Source: CAYVOV01 sp964453525
Lineage (GTDB): Bacteria > Chloroflexota > Dehalococcoidia > Dehalococcoidales > UBA2162
Assembly: GCA_964453525.1 (NCBI GenBank)
Contig: CAYVOV010000012.1
Location: forward strand, 40,098 to 104,097
Direction: 5' to 3'
DNA length: 64,000 nt
Below, piece after piece: positions 59,705-64,000 of this stretch (within the stretch, counting starts at the first letter, position 1; each line of letters opens with the position of its first letter). The notes under the pieces were generated by a model that was not told where the DNA came from, did no database searches, and saw only the letters and a list, made by a program, of their open reading frames with translations. The position numbers and the translations under genes are program-made.

Positions 59705-61069
59705 ATGGAAAAGTTACCACCTCATGATATCGATGCTGAGGAAGCCGTAATCGGTTCACTGCTGATTGATGGTGCGGCAATCTATAAAATCACCAGTCTG
59801 CTTCCGCAGGCAGATTATTTCTACCATGAGAGGAATCGCTGGCTCTATGAAGCATGTCTTTCTCTCTACCAGCGTGACGAGGCGATAAATCAGATTACGC
59901 TGGCCCAGGAACTGGACAGGCAGGGGAAGCTGGAGGATTGCGGCGGAGCTGCCTTCTTGAGTCATCTGGTGTCAATAGTCCCCACCTCACTCGATATCGA
60001 ACATTATGCCCAGATTGTATACCGTCTGGCAATTAGCCGACGGTTGATACATGCCGCTCAGCAGATTGAAGCCATCGGTAATGAATCAGACCCTGATGTG
60101 GAAAGCAGTTTAAGCAGGGCGGAGGATATCCTCTTCAATCTACGCCCCCAGTACACAAAAGGCGATTTTGTACATATACGTCAGGTACTGGACAGTTATT
60201 TCGAAGCTCCTGAAATACCAGATGAGGAAGCTGTTGCCGGGCCGATTGCCCGCGTCAGGACGAGTTTTTCCGGTATGGATGAATTCCTGGGTGGTTTTCA
60301 GCGTTCCGACCTTATTATAATTGCCGGCAGGCCCAGCATGGGTAAGACCAGCCTGGTCCTTAATATTGCCCGGAACGCCGCCGTTGAACAGGGAGCTTGT
60401 GTGGCAATGTTCAGTCTGGAAATGGCCCGGGAGCCGCTTGTAATGCGAATGCTTGCCAGTGAATCAGGGGTAAATTTAAGCCACGTTCGCCTTGGTCTGC
60501 ATACTGAGGCAGAAGAGAAAAGGGTCATGGATGCCACCGGTATCCTTTCTGAGGCACCGATATATATTGACGATTCCCCCCGCCTGCGGGTAGGAGAAAT
60601 GCGCAGTAAAGCCCGCCGGCTTTACTATGAGCATGGTGTTAATCTTATCATCGTAGACCACCTGGGGCTTATGGACGGGCAGATAAAGGATAGAGTTCAG
60701 GAGATTAGCTTCATTTCCCGCTCCCTGAAAGCGCTGGCGCGTGAGTTAAATATACCGGTGGTTGCTATCTCACAGCTCAGCCGGGCTGCAGAATGGCGGG
60801 CTTCACACCGGCCGATGCTTTCCGACCTGCGCGATAGCGGCAGCATCGAACAGGATGCTGACGTGGTTGTCTTTATCTACAGGGATGAGTACTACTACAA
60901 CAGGGAAGAGTGGGAGACTCAGCACCCGGAAAAAGACTATCCGGAAGGTATTGCCGATATTATTATCGCCAAGCATCGTAATGGTCCCACCGGCCAGATA
61001 AGCCTGCGTTTCGTTCCGTCACTTGCCAGATTTGAAAATATCGCCAATCAAGAGCCAAGTATGCTATGA
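59705..61069 (+). CDS. dnaB: Replicative DNA helicase DnaB
   Basis: 454 residues. The N-terminal domain (LPPHDIDAEEAVIGSLLIDG) and the RecA-like ATPase with GRPSMGKTSLVL (about residues 212-223), the FSLEMAREPLVMRM segment, Walker B IIVDHLGLM and DLRDSGSIEQDADVV are complete. Hexameric helicase of the replication fork. It is 40 bases after rplI and directly before dnaD. Confidence 0.97.
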   Translation: MEKLPPHDIDAEEAVIGSLLIDGAAIYKITSLLPQADYFYHERNRWLYEACLSLYQRDEAINQITLAQELDRQGKLEDCGGAAFLSHLVSIVPTSLDIEHYAQIVYRLAISRRLIHAAQQIEAIGNESDPDVESSLSRAEDILFNLRPQYTKGDFVHIRQVLDSYFEAPEIPDEEAVAGPIARVRTSFSGMDEFLGGFQRSDLIIIAGRPSMGKTSLVLNIARNAAVEQGACVAMFSLEMAREPLVMRMLASESGVNLSHVRLGLHTEAEEKRVMDATGILSEAPIYIDDSPRLRVGEMRSKARRLYYEHGVNLIIVDHLGLMDGQIKDRVQEISFISRSLKALARELNIPVVAISQLSRAAEWRASHRPMLSDLRDSGSIEQDADVVVFIYRDEYYYNREEWETQHPEKDYPEGIADIIIAKHRNGPTGQISLRFVPSLARFENIANQEPSML

Positions 61070-61148
61070 AACAGCTTCTTGCTCTTTGCTTCATCCCTGT
61101 ACCTGCAGGTATTTTAATGACTACTTATTTTTTGGTGTCAGATCTGCT

Positions 61149-61865
61149 ATGAAACAATTTAAGGGTTTTCCTGCCAGGATGCGGTTTACGCCGGTCCCTA
61201 ACCTTTTCATCAGCAGCTTGCTGCCACAAATCGATGACGTTAACGAACTAAAAACAACGCTCCACGTTTTCCTGTTGCTTTACGGTAAAAAAGGGTATCC
61301 CCGTTTTGTGACCTATAATGAACTGCTGAACGATAAAAGCCTGATAAGCAGCCTGAGGGAAAGCGGTAACCAGCCGGAGAACGCCTTACGCCGTGCTCTC
61401 GAGATGGCGATAAAAAGAGGGACGATTCTTCACCTGGTGGTGGATATAGGCGGTAGACCGGAGGACATTTATTTCATCAATACCGCTTCCGATAGAAAAA
61501 CCGTGGCTAAAATAGAGAATGGTGAGCTTGTCATCGCCGGACTTAAATCGGTAGCGCAACCTGGTCTTGAAGGGGATACCGGAGAACTACCGGACATTTT
61601 CACACTTTATGAGCAAAATATCGGGATGATAACGCCGATAATAGCTGAAGAACTTGGTGAGGCTGAGAAACTCTATCCTGAGTCCTGGATTAGAGACGCG
61701 ATAAGAGAAGCGGTCAGCCTGAACAAGCGGAACTGGCGGTATATCGCCAGGATTCTTGAAAACTGGGCAGCAGAAGGTAGAAGTGATGGAACATATAAGC
61801 GAGATTCTAAAAAAGGTCCAGACAAATACACCGGCCAAAAATACGGGTACATGGTCAAGCGCTGA
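61149..61865 (+). CDS. dnaD: DnaD-domain primosomal protein
   Basis: 238 residues from the ATG at 61149; the frame is open for 42 more codons into dnaB, which are not convincing. The N-terminal half is a winged-helix-like region (RFTPVPNLFISSLL, FVTYNELLND). The C-terminal DnaD/DnaB2 domain is FTLYEQNIGMITPIIAEELG to KRNWRYIARILENW (about 158-215), including the signature YIxxILxxW. It likely remodels DNA for helicase loading. It overlaps the loader gene by 80 bases. Confidence 0.88.
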   Translation: MKQFKGFPARMRFTPVPNLFISSLLPQIDDVNELKTTLHVFLLLYGKKGYPRFVTYNELLNDKSLISSLRESGNQPENALRRALEMAIKRGTILHLVVDIGGRPEDIYFINTASDRKTVAKIENGELVIAGLKSVAQPGLEGDTGELPDIFTLYEQNIGMITPIIAEELGEAEKLYPESWIRDAIREAVSLNKRNWRYIARILENWAAEGRSDGTYKRDSKKGPDKYTGQKYGYMVKR

Positions 61866-63180
61866 GGAGGAAGAAGCCCTAGAGGAGTCAGTCTGCCCAG
61901 TATGCAAAGGTGCCAGGTTCGTTCACCCACTTTTACCTTCCGGTAAACCTGATTACAGTCAGGTTGTTCCCTGCCGGTGTGCCCGGGAGGAGTCGGACAA
62001 AGCCCGCCGGTCCCATTTACAGAGGTACAGTAATCTTGGCTCACAGACCGGTCTTACTTTCGATAATCTTCTGCCACAGGGTAAAAGCGAGAATCCCGTC
62101 AACCAGGAGCAGTTCAGCCGCGCTTATCAGGCAGGCTTGGAGTTCGCCGATAATCCCGAAGGATGGCTTGTCCTGGCCGGACCCAGCGGCTGCGGCAAGA
62201 CACACTTAGCCACAGCTATTGCCAACCGCTGTATCAAGAATAACAGACCTGCATTTTATATCACTACGCCCGACCTTCTCGACCACCTGCGCTCCAGCTT
62301 CAGTCAGGATAGTGAAATGCCCTATGACGAGTTCTTCGAGCAGGTTCGAAATACTCCGCTGCTGATTCTCGATGACCTGGGTGCTCAGTCAGGCACTCCC
62401 TGGGCAAAGGAAAAACTCGACCAGCTGCTTACCCACCGCTACAGTAACAGACTGCCGACGGTGATTGTTTCCATAATTCCTGTTGATGAACAGGAAGAGC
62501 GGATAAAGTCGAGACTGATTGACTCCGGTGTATACCAGTTGTGCCCTTTCGATGAAAAGGATTCAGCAGCGTCAACTTACGGCTGGGCTTCCCAGTTTGC
62601 GCTGCAGAAAAGTATGACATTTGAAACTTTCCAGAAACGGAATAACCTGTCTGTTGAAGAACAGGAAAACCTGGACAGGGCATTTAATCTGGCTCTTGAC
62701 TTTGCTAAATCCCCTGACGGCTGGCTGGTGTTACAGGGAGATAATGGCTGCGGTAAGACCCACCTGGCGGCCGCCATCGTAAACTACCGCTACCAGAATA
62801 AACAACCGGCACTATTTATCGTCGTCCCTGACTTTCTTGACCACCTCCGCTCTACATTTAGTCCGGAAAGTAAGATTTCATATGACGAATACTTCGAGAG
62901 TGTAAAAAATACTCCGCTGCTTATCCTTGACGACTTCGGAAAGCAGACAACTTCACCTTGGGCGCAGGAAAAACTCTACCAGGTGATAAACTACCGCTAT
63001 AACGCCAAGCTGCCGACAGTAGTTACCACCAACTGCTCGACAGACGAACTGGACGGTCCGACACTTTCAAGGTTTACAAATCCGCAATTAAGTACGTTTT
63101 TCACAATAATAGCGCCGGACTACTGGGCTGGCCGCCATAGCCAGTCGGGCACATCCCGGAACATGCAGAAAAACCGGTAG
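61786..63180 (+). CDS. Tandem DnaC/IstB-type helicase loader with two AAA+ domains
   Basis: 464 residues from the ATG at 61786. Residues about 36-65 are a Cys cluster (CPVCKG ... CRC) as in DnaI/DnaC-like loaders. Then come two homologous AAA+ domains: Walker A GPSGCGKTH (about 132-140) with LLILDDLGA (about 192-200), and GDNGCGKTH (about 318-326) with LLILDDFGK. Both keep Walker A and B, and the second has LSRF near the arginine finger. A single-domain loader is the rule, so this is a duplicated and fused form. It probably loads DnaB. Confidence 0.88.
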   Translation: MEHISEILKKVQTNTPAKNTGTWSSAEEEEALEESVCPVCKGARFVHPLLPSGKPDYSQVVPCRCAREESDKARRSHLQRYSNLGSQTGLTFDNLLPQGKSENPVNQEQFSRAYQAGLEFADNPEGWLVLAGPSGCGKTHLATAIANRCIKNNRPAFYITTPDLLDHLRSSFSQDSEMPYDEFFEQVRNTPLLILDDLGAQSGTPWAKEKLDQLLTHRYSNRLPTVIVSIIPVDEQEERIKSRLIDSGVYQLCPFDEKDSAASTYGWASQFALQKSMTFETFQKRNNLSVEEQENLDRAFNLALDFAKSPDGWLVLQGDNGCGKTHLAAAIVNYRYQNKQPALFIVVPDFLDHLRSTFSPESKISYDEYFESVKNTPLLILDDFGKQTTSPWAQEKLYQVINYRYNAKLPTVVTTNCSTDELDGPTLSRFTNPQLSTFFTIIAPDYWAGRHSQSGTSRNMQKNR

Positions 63181-63266
63181 AGTACCTGACGGGAAGCAGA
63201 AGCTTGCACAGGCTGAGCTATTTCTAGTATGATGGACTAGGCTTGAGTGGTTGTAGATTCTCAGTT

Positions 63267-63776
63267 ATGATTAATTCTCCTGTTCTGGTATTGAATCAGA
63301 GTTACGAGCCGCTTAACATCTGTCGGGTGCGGCGGGCGGTGGTACTTATTTATCAAAACAAGGCGGAAATGCTGGAGAACGGCTCGGGTTTTATTCATTC
63401 GGTTAATAATGAATTCCCGATACCATCGGTAATCCGTCTTGCTTCTATGATAAGGCGTCCTCACCGGGCTGACAGAAGGCTTACCCGGCTTGAGATATTC
63501 AAACGTGACAGGTATACCTGTCAGTACTGCGGGAGAGAGGTCAAGCAGCTTACCCTTGACCATGTTATTCCCCGGTTCCGCGGGGGAGAGCACACCTGGG
63601 AGAATGTGGTCAGTGCCTGCGTAGCCTGTAACCGGCGAAAGGCGGGCAGAACTCCCCGGGAGGCGGGGATGAGACTTATCAATCAGCCGTCCAGACCGCG
63701 TTTTACCGGGCTGTTCTATGTTCCTGCTCACTATTCGCAGATACGGGACGAATGGCACAAATACCTGCACCAGTGA
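63267..63776 (+). CDS. HNH endonuclease-family protein
   Basis: 169 residues from the ATG at 63267 (a TTG 8 codons earlier is in frame). The N-terminal part (VLVLNQSYEPLNICRVRRAV) is the conserved extension of the widespread bacterial HNH protein. The nuclease motif CQYCGREVKQLTLDHVIPRF then GGEHTWENVVSACVACNRRK has both CxxC zinc pairs and the DHV/ENV HNH residues. The family is often chromosomal and not a mobile element; its role is unknown. Confidence 0.88.
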   Translation: MINSPVLVLNQSYEPLNICRVRRAVVLIYQNKAEMLENGSGFIHSVNNEFPIPSVIRLASMIRRPHRADRRLTRLEIFKRDRYTCQYCGREVKQLTLDHVIPRFRGGEHTWENVVSACVACNRRKAGRTPREAGMRLINQPSRPRFTGLFYVPAHYSQIRDEWHKYLHQ

Positions 63777-63904
63777 TTGCTATTCTATCCCTCCAGCACC
63801 TTATTTCCACCTGTTGATACAATCAATTCTTTTATATCTAATTTTTAACTCTTTTTGTCTTGAGCTCTGTTCGGTTTTGGTTGAATGAGGTGCTCTCCCT
63901 TTTT

Positions 63905-64000
63905 ACTTTATCTATTCCCACCCGCCGCCCTTCAGGGCTTCGCCGTGAGCTCAGCCGAACGGTGAGCCCTCAGGATGAACCCTTGAGGAAGCTAAAGAGG
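63905..64000. repeat. Dispersed repeat family B, best-preserved copy (runs off the window end)
   Basis: TATCTATTCCCACCCGCCGC, GCTCAGCCGAACGGTGAGCC (self-complementary core) and TTGAGGAAGCTAAAGAGG. Copies are recognisable at about 4536, 33889, 43975-44090 (inverted, whole) and 45168. No ORF in the last 220 bases. Confidence 0.8.

Overview
This 64 kb window looks like a chromosomal contig of an uncultured anaerobic bacterium, most likely Chloroflexota and plausibly class Dehalococcoidia. That placement is inferred from the gene set (PdxST, sulfide-type Thi4, DnaD plus a DnaI-like loader, R3H ATPase, Tat-exported formate dehydrogenase) and from dense intergenic repeats; no rRNA is present to confirm it. 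Housekeeping genes are moderately GC-rich. Several solitary hypothetical genes are clearly AT-rich and sit among repeats, which suggests acquired cargo.

Layout. 0-2 kb: tpiA 3' end, an AT-rich hypothetical gene, miaA. 2.2-7 kb (minus): a pantothenate operon (DUF2520 Rossmann protein, panD, panB, panC) ending in an Hps-RraA fusion, behind a promoter and an attenuator-like leader. 7-16 kb: HIT protein, radical SAM protein, R3H ATPase, pyrE, pdxT, pdxS, rsmG, with AT-rich inserts and one frameshifted nuclease-like pseudogene. 16-21 kb (plus): TPP riboswitch-thiC, cinA, M50 and CPBP proteases. 21-27 kb: a membrane XRE-CARDB protein with operator-like palindromes upstream, DUF1616, YdjM-like, GGR-type flavoprotein, Gre-like factor. 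27-33.7 kb (minus): nadA, fdhD, MOSC, mnmA, thi4, an MFS carrier and selD. 35-39.6 kb (plus): selA, a stand-alone AICAR transformylase, selB. 39.7-43.7 kb: small membrane, metal-binding and lipoprotein genes. 43.7-49.1 kb: a decayed accessory island with repeats, a tRNA-like element, tiny ORFs, the tRNA-Sec gene (selC), gene fragments between inverted heptamer arrays and a large serine recombinase. 49.2-58.9 kb (minus): fdhG-fdnH-fdnI-fdhE, tatA-tatC, and yedE-DUF3343-kinase-yedF. 59.2-63.8 kb (plus): rplI, dnaB, dnaD, a double-ATPase helicase loader, an HNH nuclease.

The unifying system is selenium. The window carries selA, selB, selC and selD, putative selenium uptake and handling genes (YedE, YedF, DUF3343 protein, an attached sugar-kinase-like protein), and two selenoproteins that a standard gene caller would break at in-frame UGA codons: the formate dehydrogenase catalytic subunit (Sec191) and SelD itself (Sec18). 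Both UGAs are followed at once by a strong hairpin suitable as a bacterial SECIS. FdhD, FdhE, a MOSC protein and the Tat translocase supply maturation and export for the same enzyme. Leaders ahead of fdhG and yedE contain terminator hairpins, and the yedE leader also has a short ORF that ends in UGA, so both may be regulated by attenuation.
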